Assembly: GCA_904420535.1 (NCBI GenBank)
Contig: CAJFVQ010000011.1
Location: forward strand, 1 to 55,823
Reading direction: 5' to 3'
From: Candidatus Cryptoclostridium obscurum
GTDB lineage: Bacteria > Bacillota > Dehalobacteriia > UBA7702
DNA length: 55,823 nt
Of this stretch, positions 45,598 to 55,189 are shown in pieces. Made by a program: the position numbers and the translations under genes. Each line of letters opens with the position of its first letter. The first letter of the stretch is position 1. The notes under the pieces were generated by a model that saw only the letters and a program-made list of their open reading frames with translations, ran no database searches and had not been told where the DNA came from.

Positions 45598-46152
45598 ATG
45601 GCAAATTTTGATTTTTTGAAAAAACAGGCGGCCAAGGCTGTTAATCGAGTCTCCCAGGTTGCAGAAGTGGCCGTGGAAAAAGGCTCTGAAATGGCTGAGA
45701 TTGGCAAGTTAAAAATGAAAATTAGCGGGAAAGAACGGCAGATAGAAGATTTATATTATAAAATTGGCAAAGCGGTTTACGAATCATGTTCTGAATCGGG
45801 TTCTTACCCCGGTTTTGTGGCAACAGACTGTGAAGCCGTTACCGCTTATCGTAAGGAAATTGAAGACTTGAAGGGAAAAATTGAATGGATCAAAGGCGGT
45901 AATGTGGAGGAAGAATCCGATGACGAATTTGCGGTGCCGGAAGAGGAAGTTGTGGTAACTTCCATGGAACCGGTAACTGAAGAAGAGCATGAAGAAGAAG
46001 CGGAAGTTTCAGACGAGGGGGGAGGGGATCTTTCTGATGATGATTTCTCTGGTATTGAAATTCCGGTAGATTCAACACCGACATCAGAAGCCAACGATTC
46101 TCCATCAGAGTCCGGAGAATCGGAGCAGAAAACAGATGAGACCGAGAAATAA
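45598..46152 (+). CDS. coiled-coil protein with acidic C-terminal tail, unknown
   Basis: A 184-residue protein. The first 90 residues are helical (MANFDFLKKQAAKAVNRVSQ, then GKLKMKISGKERQIEDLYYKIGKAVYE) and match the N-terminal part of small Bacillota proteins that usually end in a zinc ribbon. Here the ribbon is absent and is replaced by a long acidic, disordered tail rich in Glu, Asp and Ser. The start at 45598 has AGGAGG six bases upstream; 14 earlier codons are rejected. A terminator follows. No function is known. Confidence 0.82.
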   Translation: MANFDFLKKQAAKAVNRVSQVAEVAVEKGSEMAEIGKLKMKISGKERQIEDLYYKIGKAVYESCSESGSYPGFVATDCEAVTAYRKEIEDLKGKIEWIKGGNVEEESDDEFAVPEEEVVVTSMEPVTEEEHEEEAEVSDEGGGDLSDDDFSGIEIPVDSTPTSEANDSPSESGESEQKTDETEK

Positions 46153-46180
46153 TGATAAGTTTTCAAAAAGGCGGAAAGAT

Positions 46181-46207
46181 AGGTAGCGCGAAGGCGCTAC
46201 CTTTTCT
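46181..46207 (+). terminator. terminator of the acidic-tail gene
   Basis: AGGTAGCGC (46181-46189) pairs with GCGCTACCT (46194-46202), then T residues. Confidence 0.9.
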
Positions 46208-46264
46208 TGAAAAATTTGCCTTACTGTCGGATATTTCAAATATTTGGCAAAACCAAAGATTGTC

Positions 46265-46293
46265 TTGCCAAATCTTGTGATTTTCGATATAAT
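46265..46293 (+). promoter_or_regulatory. promoter of the OPT transporter operon
   Basis: TTGCCA (46265-46270) and TATAAT (46288-46293), 17-base spacer, about 105 bases before the start. Confidence 0.65.
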
Positions 46294-46399
46294 CTTTTCT
46301 AATTCAGCAAATAGATGAACAAGTATTGTTTTAAAATATGAAAATATATGATGACAGTAAGGAATTTACAGAAAGTGAAATAGTGGAAAGGTGGTTTTA

Positions 46400-48037
46400 A
46401 TGTCTGAGAAAGAAGTGCAATACGCAAAGAGTTTTAAAGAACAATTTACCCTGCGTGGAATGATTATCGGTACCATTGGTGCTATGATTATCACCACGTC
46501 TTCCATGTATGTGGCGCTAAAAATGGGAGCTTTGCCCTGGCCGATTATTTTTGTGGCTTTGGTTTCCATGTTTTCTTTGAAAATTTGCGGTCACACAAAT
46601 ATCAATGAAATCAATGTTACCCATACAGCGATGTCCGCCGGGGCTATGGTTGCTGGAGGGATCGCATTTACCATCCCCGGTATTTGGATGCTGGACCCCG
46701 ATGCCGTGGTTTCGTATTTACCTTTGGTGATCGTCTCCATGAGTGGCGTCATTTTAGGGCTGATTTTTACGGCTCTGATTCGTAAGTACTTTATTGAGGT
46801 AAAGGAATTGCCTTATCCGATGGGACAAGCCGCAGCGGAAACTTTAATCATCGGAGACCAAGGCGGCAAAAAATCCGGCCTGCTTTTTGGTTCGATGGGA
46901 TTTGCCGCTCTTTGGACGGTGATTCGCGATTGGTTTGGGAAAATACCTACCTTAGTTACAGGAGGCGTTGCCATTCCCGGCGTTACTTTTGGTCTTTATA
47001 TGTCTCCCATGATGTTATCAGTGGGGTATCTTGTGGGACCGTTGTTTTTGACGGTTTGGTTCATCGGTGCGCTCATTGGTGATATCGGCATTGTATTTGG
47101 TGGCACAGAACTGGGATTCTGGGATTTGACAACGGCTTCCGGAATTAAATCCAGTCTCGGTATGGGAGTCATGGTCGGTACTGGTATTGGGATTCTTGTT
47201 AAGGGCATTCTTCCCCAGGCCAAGGCTATTTTCGGCCCTATGTTTTCAAAAAAACGAATGTCCGAAGGGATCATCAATTTGCGTTGGGCTCCCTTTGTTA
47301 TGGTGATTCTGGCCTTCGTGTTTACCTTTGCTTTGGATATGGGAATCATCGCCAGCATTATTACCATTCTCGGCGTTTGGATTGCCACTTCCATGTCTGC
47401 TCAGATTGTGGGGCAGTCGGGAATTAATCCTATGGAAGTTTTCGGGGTGATCGTGCTTTTAGCTGCAAAAGTAGCTTCCAATATCGGCCAAACCGAAGCC
47501 TTTTTTGTCGCGGCTATTGTTGCGGTGGCTTGTGGTCTGGTTGGCGATGTGATGAACGATTTTAAAACAGGATATATTGTCAAATCCAATCCCAAAGCCC
47601 AGTGGCTTGGAGAAGTCATTGGAGGATTGGTCGGTTCTGTTGTATCCATTGGGATTCTATTCATTCTCATTAAGGCCTATGGTGTATCGGCCTTTGGCGG
47701 TACGGAGCTTCCAGCCCCCCAAGCCGGCGTTGTTGCCGCCATGGTGGGGGGAATTCCTAATTTGCCGGCTTTCTGGATCGGATTGGTTGCCGGTGTGATT
47801 TTGTATGTTGTAGGATTGCCCGTTATGACGTTGGGGTTAGGGATCTATCTGCCCTTTTATATGTCTTTTACTGCGTTTCTCGGCGGTATGTTGAAGTTGA
47901 TTTTCGATAAGGCCAAACCTCAATGGAGCGACAATGGCACCGGGCTGATTGTGGCTTCCGGTTTGCTTGGGGGGGAAGCTGTTGTTGGCGTGATCATTGC
48001 CCTGATTCAAGTTGTGATGGGTATGGGAACACTGTAA
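46400..48037 (+). CDS. OPT-family oligopeptide transporter
   Basis: A 545-residue membrane protein with about 14 helices, prokaryotic type of the OPT family, driven by the proton gradient. FTLRGMIIGTIGAMIITTSS, the ELPYPMGQAAAETLIIGDQG segment and MSAQIVGQSGINPMEVFG are typical. Substrates are small peptides or, in other branches, metal chelates. The ATG at 46400 has AAAGGTGG seven bases upstream; a GTG three codons earlier overlaps the ribosome site. It lies 12 bases before a P1 peptidase gene, so import of a peptide and its hydrolysis are likely coupled. Confidence 0.92.
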   Translation: MSEKEVQYAKSFKEQFTLRGMIIGTIGAMIITTSSMYVALKMGALPWPIIFVALVSMFSLKICGHTNINEINVTHTAMSAGAMVAGGIAFTIPGIWMLDPDAVVSYLPLVIVSMSGVILGLIFTALIRKYFIEVKELPYPMGQAAAETLIIGDQGGKKSGLLFGSMGFAALWTVIRDWFGKIPTLVTGGVAIPGVTFGLYMSPMMLSVGYLVGPLFLTVWFIGALIGDIGIVFGGTELGFWDLTTASGIKSSLGMGVMVGTGIGILVKGILPQAKAIFGPMFSKKRMSEGIINLRWAPFVMVILAFVFTFALDMGIIASIITILGVWIATSMSAQIVGQSGINPMEVFGVIVLLAAKVASNIGQTEAFFVAAIVAVACGLVGDVMNDFKTGYIVKSNPKAQWLGEVIGGLVGSVVSIGILFILIKAYGVSAFGGTELPAPQAGVVAAMVGGIPNLPAFWIGLVAGVILYVVGLPVMTLGLGIYLPFYMSFTAFLGGMLKLIFDKAKPQWSDNGTGLIVASGLLGGEAVVGVIIALIQVVMGMGTL

Positions 48038-48049
48038 GGAGTGTGGCAT

Positions 48050-49021
48050 ATGAAGGAAATTACCATTACAGATATTGACGGATTTTTTGTGGGAAACGCA
48101 CAGGATCAAGAAGGTGGTACCGGATGTACGGCAATTTTGTGCCCATCGGGAGCTGTGGGCGGTGTTGACGTTCGGGGAGGAGCTCCCGCTACTCGGGAAA
48201 CGGATTTATTGAATCCTGTGAATACAGTGGAGCGAATTCATTGTGTTATGCTCAGTGGCGGCAGCGCTTATGGCCTCGCGGCGGCCGACGGTGCCATGTC
48301 CTATTTGGAAGAACGAAACATTGGTTTTGACGTTCAAGTTGGCGTCGTCCCTATTGTACCATCTGCTTGCCTTTTTGATTTGGTGGTAGGAAATCCCAAA
48401 TGCCGTCCCGATCGGGAAATGGGGTATCAGGCGTTAGTCAATGCGGAGAAAGAAACTCCCCGCCAGGGCAACGTTGGCGCCGGAACCGGCGCTACCGTAG
48501 GAAAATTGTTGGGGCCTCAGCGGGCGATGAAATCGGGCTTGGGAATTTATGCCGCCCAAGCCGGTGATGTGAAGGTTGGCGCCGTAGTGGCGGTGAACGC
48601 CTTGGGTAACGTGGTAGATCATGAAACGGGAAAAAATCTTGCAGGACTTCTGAATGAGGAGGGCACAGAAATTGTATCAACTCGCGATGCAATTTATCAG
48701 ATGGCCGATACCTCTTTTGATGTTTTTCGTGGCAATACTACCATCGGCTGTATTGTGACCAATGCAAAGTTGACCAAAGCCGCCGCTTCCAAAGTGGCTT
48801 CCATGGCTCATAATGGCTATGCTCGTGGGATTATGCCTGTCCATACTTCCAATGACGGTGATACGATTTTTGCCATGGCTGCCGGTGAGGTGGAAGCAAT
48901 GACTGATGTTGTGGGAACTTTGGCTGCCGATGTCATGGCAAGAGCTATTAAATCAGCGGTGCTTTCGGCGGAATCCGCTTACGGATTTTTATCTGCGGGG
49001 GCGTTATCTCATGGATCATGA
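48050..49021 (+). CDS. P1-family (S58) peptidase, DmpA-like
   Basis: A 323-residue N-terminal-nucleophile hydrolase of the P1/S58 family (DmpA/BapA-like), which cuts itself in two and then releases N-terminal residues from short or beta-amino peptides. VGNAQDQEGGTGCTAIL, MLSGGSAYGLAAADG and GNVGAGTGATVGKLLG are family marks; the self-cleavage site is in RGNTTIGCIVTNAKLTK, with a Thr at about 230-231 as nucleophile. It follows the OPT transporter and overlaps mutY by 11 bases. GGAGTG lies six bases before the ATG. Confidence 0.9.
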   Translation: MKEITITDIDGFFVGNAQDQEGGTGCTAILCPSGAVGGVDVRGGAPATRETDLLNPVNTVERIHCVMLSGGSAYGLAAADGAMSYLEERNIGFDVQVGVVPIVPSACLFDLVVGNPKCRPDREMGYQALVNAEKETPRQGNVGAGTGATVGKLLGPQRAMKSGLGIYAAQAGDVKVGAVVAVNALGNVVDHETGKNLAGLLNEEGTEIVSTRDAIYQMADTSFDVFRGNTTIGCIVTNAKLTKAAASKVASMAHNGYARGIMPVHTSNDGDTIFAMAAGEVEAMTDVVGTLAADVMARAIKSAVLSAESAYGFLSAGALSHGS

Positions 49022-50048
49022 AGTCTATGAACAATTAAAAGCGGCACGTGAGCCGCTTTTATTGTGGTATGATACAAATCAAAGAGAGTTGCCGTGGCGC
49101 GGAAACGTCTCTCCCTATGAGACGTGGATTTCCGAAATCATGCTTCAGCAAACGAGGGTAGAAGCGGTGAAGGAATATTATCGCCGCTTTTTAGAGAGAT
49201 TTCCCGATATTCCTACCCTTGCTGCGGCAGATCGCGATGAGGTATACTGTCTTTGGCAGGGTTTGGGATATTATCGCCGTGCCGATATGCTCCACAAGGC
49301 CGCGAAAATAGTGACAGAACAGTACGGCGGAGTTTTGCCAGGGGACCATCGTTCCTTACTGTCTTTACCTGGTATTGGGCGTTACACTGCAGGCGCCATT
49401 GCTTCCATCGGTTTTGGACTGCCCTATCCTGCTGTAGACGGAAATGTCTTGCGAGTCATCATGCGTCTTCTCGGCCGAAGGGATGATATTGCCGAGGAAC
49501 GATTAAAAACCACCGTGGAACAATGGCTGAAAGAGATCTATCCTCGGGATCGCGCCGGTGATTTTACCCAGGCTTTGATGGAGTTGGGGGCTATTGTTTG
49601 TGTTCCCAACGGTGCCCCTCTTTGCGAGGAATGCCCTTGGCGCAAGCTTTGCTGTTGCAATGCTGAAGGTAATTGGCAAGAGATCCCTGTAAAGTCCGGG
49701 AAAAAATCTCGGAAAATTGAGGAGAAAACGGTCTTCCTTCTACGTTATGACAATGCCGTTGCACTTCATCGTAGAGATAGGGAAGGACTTCTTGCGAATC
49801 TTTGGGAGTTTCCCAATGCGTTGGGACATTGGACAGAGCAAGAAGTGATCGAACATTTCCCGGGAGCCAAAATAAAAAAAGTGGGCAAAGCAAAGCACGT
49901 CTTTACCCACATAGAGTGGCATATGATTGGTTATGAAATTTGGTTCCGACAGAAAAAGAAACCGCTGGATCTCATCTGGGTGGAGAAAACAGATTTGGAA
50001 CAATACGCCATTCCCGCGGCTTTCAAAGCGTTTAAAAAAGCTTTGTAA
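49011..50048 (+). CDS. mutY: A/G-specific adenine glycosylase
   Basis: A 345-residue base-excision glycosylase that removes adenine opposite 8-oxoguanine. IMLQQTRVEAVKEYYRRFLE holds the catalytic Glu, LPGIGRYTAGAIASIGFG the helix-hairpin-helix, VDGNVLRV the Asp, and CVPNGAPLCEECPWRKLC the 4Fe-4S cluster (C-x6-C-x2-C-x5-C). The C-terminal NUDIX-like domain that recognises 8-oxoG (LLRYDNAVALHRR, LLANLWEFPN) is complete. The start at 49011 overlaps the P1 peptidase by 11 bases; a longer upstream reading lies inside that gene. Confidence 0.95.
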   Translation: MDHEVYEQLKAAREPLLLWYDTNQRELPWRGNVSPYETWISEIMLQQTRVEAVKEYYRRFLERFPDIPTLAAADRDEVYCLWQGLGYYRRADMLHKAAKIVTEQYGGVLPGDHRSLLSLPGIGRYTAGAIASIGFGLPYPAVDGNVLRVIMRLLGRRDDIAEERLKTTVEQWLKEIYPRDRAGDFTQALMELGAIVCVPNGAPLCEECPWRKLCCCNAEGNWQEIPVKSGKKSRKIEEKTVFLLRYDNAVALHRRDREGLLANLWEFPNALGHWTEQEVIEHFPGAKIKKVGKAKHVFTHIEWHMIGYEIWFRQKKKPLDLIWVEKTDLEQYAIPAAFKAFKKAL

Positions 50049-50736
50049 TGAGCGCGACAACTGGTTGATAAAGTATGGGTAGGAAAACTGCTGGCAGCAT
50101 ATTTCCTACCTTAATTTTTTTAAGTTTTAGCATATTGATAGCAATACCGATCATAAGGATACCGCCTATGGCGGACATCTCAAGGACTACGGTATCTTGT
50201 AGATAGGGAGCGGCTATTGAGGCCAATAAAGTAATCATTCCCTGGTAAAGAAGAACGCTGATTCCGGAAAAGGCAACGCCGATCCCCATGGTCATGGAAA
50301 GAGAGATTGCGGCAATGCCATCAATGACTGACTTAGATAATATGATGGTGGGATTGCCGTTGATTCCCGCTTCCATGGAACCCACAATGGCCATAGAGCC
50401 AATGCAAAAGAGAAGGGAACCGGACATAAATCCCTCAGTAAAGGAGTTGTTTGCCCCCGATTTCGGCAGAATCCTTCGGCGGATCCCATCGCCCATGCGT
50501 TCCATCCGTTCTTCAATGCGAAGCCCTTCCCCCAATAGGGTGCCGAGGGACATGCAGACGATCATTCCTAGGACGTCTTCGGTGTTCAAAGCATAACTTG
50601 CTCCGAGAATCAACACAACGATGGCAAGTCCTGTTAAAATGGAGTCTGTATAACGGGGATTGAGTTTGCTTTTAAAAACAACCCCCAAAATACTGCATAC
50701 AATAATCGTCGCAGCATTGACGATAGTTGCAAACAT
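50032..50736 (-). CDS. DUF554 membrane protein
   Basis: A 234-residue membrane protein with about seven hydrophobic segments, DUF554 family (YdfK/YqgA-like), function unknown. The first helix (MFATIVNAATIIVCSILGVV), GMIVCMSLGTLLGEGLRIEE and GSLLFCIGSMAIVGSMEAG are typical. The ATG at 50736 has GAAAGGA eight bases upstream. It overlaps the converging mutY by 17 bases and is in line with the lipoprotein gene upstream. Confidence 0.9.
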   Translation of the reverse strand: MFATIVNAATIIVCSILGVVFKSKLNPRYTDSILTGLAIVVLILGASYALNTEDVLGMIVCMSLGTLLGEGLRIEERMERMGDGIRRRILPKSGANNSFTEGFMSGSLLFCIGSMAIVGSMEAGINGNPTIILSKSVIDGIAAISLSMTMGIGVAFSGISVLLYQGMITLLASIAAPYLQDTVVLEMSAIGGILMIGIAINMLKLKKIKVGNMLPAVFLPILYQPVVALITKLF

Positions 50737-50826
50737 GGGTCTTTCCTTTCCTGCTTCATATGAAATCAACATATAGTATAGCAGGGGATATTTGCTCTGT
50801 AAAGTAATTTTTTTGTTGATTCAGGT

Positions 50827-51336
50827 TCAGTGATGGACGGAAAGCATAAGGGCGTTTTCATATTTGGCCAGATGATACTGACAATCAAAGCAGTTCCAAT
50901 AAGCGTCGGCGGTATTCTCTTGGTTTACCACCGAGGCGGCATCGCCAAGTTGTTGGCTGATACCGGTTACGGCGTCGGAAAATGTGACACCGCGAAACAC
51001 TACCATTACTTCGTCAATAATCAGTTCTTCATTTCCTGCCGTAAAAATATAGTACACATTTCCCATAAAACCCAATACATTTTCATCATAGCTGCGGCTA
51101 GCAATATCGCCGCTGCTGTCTACGCGGATTTCTCCCTCTCCCTTTTGGGCGATGAGATCGCCCTCGCTGCGGCCCAGCATTTCACTGTAGTCCATCAATT
51201 GGCTGGTGATGATTTCATTACCGACGGTGAGACTTGTCCCCGTTTCGTTGATTGTTTCCCTGGTTTCACTTTCACAGGCGGAAAAGCACAGCAAAGCTGA
51301 AAATACCAAGGTGAATAGTGCTGCTGCTTTTTTCAT
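50827..51336 (-). CDS. putative lipoprotein, unknown function
   Basis: A 169-residue exported protein. The signal peptide ends in a lipobox-like LLCFSAC with Cys at position 20, the expected diacylglyceryl site. The mature part has a run of acidic, beta-rich segments with no recognised domain and a CFDCQYHL stretch near the end. GGAAGG lies nine bases before the ATG. It may share a transcript with DUF554, 90 bases downstream. Confidence 0.75.
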   Translation of the reverse strand: MKKAAALFTLVFSALLCFSACESETRETINETGTSLTVGNEIITSQLMDYSEMLGRSEGDLIAQKGEGEIRVDSSGDIASRSYDENVLGFMGNVYYIFTAGNEELIIDEVMVVFRGVTFSDAVTGISQQLGDAASVVNQENTADAYWNCFDCQYHLAKYENALMLSVHH

Positions 51337-51464
51337 ATAAAACTACCTTCCTTTCTGAAACGCAGTTAGTAGTTATATTATGACATAGCCTCGATGATAT
51401 TTCCAGAAAGAAGAATCATGAACCAACATAGAGAATGACGAAAAAAGTTTTTTTGTGCCCGCTA

Positions 51465-51493
51465 TTGACATCGATGAATCAGTATACTATACT
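51465..51493 (+). promoter_or_regulatory. promoter of the GntR-ABC operon
   Basis: TTGACA (51465-51470) and TATACT (51488-51493), 17-base spacer. Confidence 0.85.
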
Positions 51494-51497
51494 TTAA

Positions 51498-51520
51498 CTG
51501 TATTAATGATATCAATACAG
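51498..51520. promoter_or_regulatory. operator-like inverted repeat for the GntR regulator
   Basis: CTGTATT-N9-AATACAG starts four bases after the -10 box, where bound repressor would block initiation. YtrA-type GntR proteins repress their own operons from such sites. Confidence 0.7.
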
Positions 51521-51560
51521 TAGGTACATATCCCAATCTTCGGCGAAAGGAGGAGACAAC

Positions 51561-51962
51561 GTGATCGTTCTCGATCTAAAAGATAAACGCCCTCTTTACT
51601 TACAAGTCATCGATGGTATTGAAGATTTGGTGTTAAAAGGGGTTTTAAAACCCAATGAACAACTGCCGTCGGTACGCAATTTGGCTATGGAATTGTCTAT
51701 CAATCCTAATACCATTCAGAGGGCCTATCTTGAGTTGGAAAAACGGGGGACAACCTATTCCATTCAGGGGAAAGGTTCTTTCATTAATGAAGATTTTGAA
51801 CGGTTGACCTCAGCTAAAAAAGAAATTCTTTTAACAGAAGTTGACTCCTTGGTGGAACAAGCCATTACTTTGGAAATGAAGGAAGAAGAATTGCACGATG
51901 CCATTTCTGTCTCTTATCAACGGCATCAAAGTGGTCAAAAGAAAGAGGGTGATCCGAAATGA
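51561..51962 (+). CDS. GntR-family regulator, YtrA subfamily
   Basis: A 133-residue regulator. The winged helix PLYLQVIDGIEDLVLKGVLK and LPSVRNLAMELSINPNTIQRAY are standard for GntR, followed by only a short helical effector part, as in the YtrA subfamily, which controls adjacent ABC transporters, often induced by cell-wall antibiotics. The start is GTG with AAAGGAGG seven bases upstream. The stop overlaps the ATPase start (ATGA). Confidence 0.92.
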   Translation: MIVLDLKDKRPLYLQVIDGIEDLVLKGVLKPNEQLPSVRNLAMELSINPNTIQRAYLELEKRGTTYSIQGKGSFINEDFERLTSAKKEILLTEVDSLVEQAITLEMKEEELHDAISVSYQRHQSGQKKEGDPK

Positions 51963-52858
51963 TTGAGATCAAAGGAGTTTCCAAAACTTTTGATGATGTC
52001 AAAGCGCTGCATCGTGTAAATTTAGAAATCAAAGACGGCTCAATCTTCGGTTTGGTAGGAACTAACGGCGCGGGAAAGTCTACATTGCTCCGGATTATGG
52101 CTGGAATCATACGGCAAGATGAGGGCGATGTCTCGATAGATGGCGCCCCCGTATTCGAAAATGTGACAGTAAAAGAGCGTCTGTTTTTTATTCCCGATGA
52201 AACTTATTATTTCGGGAACGCTACTCCATTGCAAATGGCTCATTATTATAAACGATTCTATCCACATTTTGACGAGTCATATTTTCTTCATTTATTGAAA
52301 AATTTTGATTTGGAACCGCAAAGAAAGCTAAATACCCTCTCCAAAGGGATGAAAAAACAAGTGGCTGTTATCACGGCTTTATCTACCAAAACAAAGTACA
52401 TCTTTTGTGACGAGACCTTTGACGGTCTTGATCCCGTCATTCGTCAAGGTGTAAAAAGCCTGCTGGCGTCGGCGCTGTCTGAGCGAGCGATGGCAGTGAT
52501 TGTAGCTTCTCATAATTTGAGGGAACTGGAAGATATCAGCGACCATATTGGCCTTTTACATAAAGGCGGTGTGCTCCTGTCGAAAGACTTGGACGATATG
52601 AAATTATCAATTCATAAAATTCAAGCAGTGTTCGACCATGAAATTATGAAAGAGCATTTTGCGGATCTGAAAATTTTAAAGATGGATCGCAGGGGTTCCC
52701 TCTATACCCTTGTGATCCGTGGTGACATCGATGATATCATGACGATTTTAAAACGGGAAAATCCTTTGTTTATAGAGACATTGCCCCTAACATTGGAAGA
52801 AATCTTTATCAGTGAAACGGAGGTGAAGGGTTATGATCTTAAAAAATTGCTGCTCTGA
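51959..52858 (+). CDS. ABC transporter ATP-binding protein
   Basis: A 299-residue ATPase. Walker A GTNGAGKST, a weakened signature LSKGMKKQ (usual LSGGQ), Walker B YIFCDETFDGLD and the H-loop VASHNLRELE are present, followed by a C-terminal regulatory part. It starts inside the gntR stop and overlaps the permease start by 26 bases, so all three are translated together. With YtrA control, it is likely an efflux or cell-envelope stress transporter. Confidence 0.93.
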   Translation: MIEIKGVSKTFDDVKALHRVNLEIKDGSIFGLVGTNGAGKSTLLRIMAGIIRQDEGDVSIDGAPVFENVTVKERLFFIPDETYYFGNATPLQMAHYYKRFYPHFDESYFLHLLKNFDLEPQRKLNTLSKGMKKQVAVITALSTKTKYIFCDETFDGLDPVIRQGVKSLLASALSERAMAVIVASHNLRELEDISDHIGLLHKGGVLLSKDLDDMKLSIHKIQAVFDHEIMKEHFADLKILKMDRRGSLYTLVIRGDIDDIMTILKRENPLFIETLPLTLEEIFISETEVKGYDLKKLLL

Positions 52859-54973
52859 ACTGGGATTGATTTTTCAGGCGGTAAAAAATAGAATCTGGTT
52901 CCTTTGCTTTACAACGGTATTGTTCTTTTTTTCTCAAGCCGTGCCCCTCACCTTGATGCTTCAGCGGTATCATATGCTTTATGAGAAAAAGAATCTTAGT
53001 TTTGTTTCCGATGTTACTTCTTCTTTGGAGCAATTATTAAGCTATAACGTGTTAACTGCCATGATTATGATTGGTCTGGCGGTACTATGCGGATTAATCT
53101 TTTTCCGCTATCTTCATAATAAACAAAAAGTTGATTTCTATCATTGTCTCCCAGTGAGTCGAGGACGATTCTATCTGGCGCAGTATTTTGCCGGTGTGGC
53201 AACGGTGATTTTGCCCTATATCTTTTTCTATCTCATCAGCCTCTTGATTATCGCGATGTTCGGCGATTTCCGTTATCTCACCTCTGCGATGATTTGGTCG
53301 GGACTTTTACGTCCTATTGTATATTTTTTGCTGGTTTACAGTTTTACAGTGCTGGCGGCGATTCTCACCGGTAATACCCTAGTGCAAATATGTACTGTGG
53401 TTTACCTGTTCTTTATTTTCCCTTTGATATTGCTTTTGGTTTATCTCATCATGTCTTCTTTTTATGCAACTTTTATGATGGCCGGTGCCATTTGGGATCA
53501 GTTGCTTTTCTGGTCGTCTCCGGTGATCCATTATCTGATGGTGGCGATGGAATATCAACCGGAACCGTGGTGGGCCATGGTGATTTCCTTTGTCGTGGCT
53601 GTTGTTTTTACCGGTATTGGTCTGCTCCTCTATCGGATTCGTCCCAGTGAAACGGCGGGGAAAGCCATTGCGTTTCCCTGGTTTAAGCCACTGATAAAAT
53701 ATCCCCTCTCCATTGCTGGAGGTATTTGCCTTGGTGTCTTTTTGAATTCCATGTCTTATTCCACAGAAATTCTCGATGCATGGTTTATTCTCGGTACAAT
53801 TTTCGGGGTTATCCTGATTAATCGCGTCGTTGAGGTGATTTTTGCCTTTGATATTGGGGCTCTAAAAACGAATTGGCTGGGAGTCATCGTTTCTCTTGTT
53901 GTGACCGCGGCGATGATTGCAGTCCCCGCTCTGGATCTCACGGAGTATGATTCTTATTTGCCCGATGAAAACGATGTCGCCAAAGTTGTGCTTCAATTTC
54001 CGGAATGTTCCGTTTATGGTGATGGGATGCTGACAGCATACGATTCCGGCGGCAGTATGCCAGTGACCAATAACTTTGAAGAGGAAAACCAGCGGTTTGC
54101 TCTGGATGAGGAAGATGAAATTGCTGCCGCGATGGAGTTGGCTCGGAGCGGCATCGAGCATTTAGAATATTATGATCATGTAGAGAAGGATGGAGATAAT
54201 ATTCTTGTGACAGAGGATGAGATAATTCCCACAGATGTTTCCATTGCCTTTGTATTAAAAAATGGAAAAACAGTCTACCGTCATTATACCTGCGTTGATA
54301 AAAGAGAAACCATTGACGCGGTGGAGACTATTGTGACCAATGAATCCTTCCGTCAACAGCAGCTGGCATATTTGGATCAAGAATATATGCTTATTTCCAC
54401 CGTTGAACTCTACGCTTTGGAAACTGATACCGGATCGTTCTCCAGAGAAAACAGGAAATTCTTCTTGAAGCGTACCGCCAGGATATGAACGATTTAACCT
54501 TTGATATGATGAAAGAATCTCCGGTCATTGGTCTCATCCAAATTGCCGCGGATTATGAAACACTGGATCAAGCCGGTATCGGAACTGGCAAAACTCCCAT
54601 TTATGTTTGGGAGATCAGCGCCCCCATCTACGACGCCTGTGAACGAACTAAGGCGGTCTTGGAAGATCTTGGCTTCGCCGTCAGCACCGCGGACTTTACC
54701 GTGAATTCCATGGAGTATTATGCTTTTGACGAAGACGCTATGGAGATTGATAGCGCCACTGAAATCTCTCCCAATGATTTCGACACGGTATTGTCCTCGA
54801 CTGTCCAATCGAATGAATTATACGTAAACTATTTCTGTACAGGCGGCGATGTTGAAACTCCTTATTATGAAGTTAGCTATTATTCGGTGACATGGAAAGA
54901 TGAGGACTCCGGAAAGCTGTTTACAACGACCCGGCAGACTGGGGAACGGTGGGCATTGGACACGGCATCGTAA
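52833..54973 (+). pseudogene. ABC transporter permease with C-terminal outer domain, frameshifted
   Basis: A permease of about 713 codons broken by one frameshift. The first frame (52833-54488, 551 codons) gives several membrane helices and the start of a large outer domain, then ends after FSRENRKFFLKRTARI. Reading one base back at the A4 run 54448-54451 gives SREKQEILLEAYRQDMNDL and continues without break to 54973, including ETLDQAGIGTGKTPIYVWEI. This fits loss of one A. The C-terminal domain resembles that of YtrA-linked permeases (DUF6449-type). The separate ATG at 54485 has no ribosome site. Real mutation, sequencing error or a programmed slip cannot be told apart. Confidence 0.75.
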
Positions 54974-55080
54974 CCATTTCAATTGGGGCCCGCCTTACGT
55001 TACCGTTTCTTGATCGGTATCGTCGAAGCACGAAAAATATCGGTGAATAATAACTGATAACGATTAACAATCATTTATCA

Positions 55081-55114
55081 AAAAGAGGTAAGGGAGGCCC
55101 TTACCTCTTTTTTG
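55081..55114 (+). terminator. terminator of the ABC operon
   Basis: GAGGTAAGGG (55085-55094) pairs with CCCTTACCTC (55098-55107), preceded by A and followed by T residues. Confidence 0.93.
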
Positions 55115-55189
55115 ATAATTCTAAAAAATAAATAATATGTATTTTTTGTGAATATTTTGAGATAAATTGAAAAAAATTAAGAAGACGTC

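Noticed and set aside
54485-54973. Separate 162-codon gene after the ABC permease
   Set aside because: It has no ribosome site, and its reading frame joins seamlessly with the permease outer domain upstream of its ATG, so it is the permease C-terminus.
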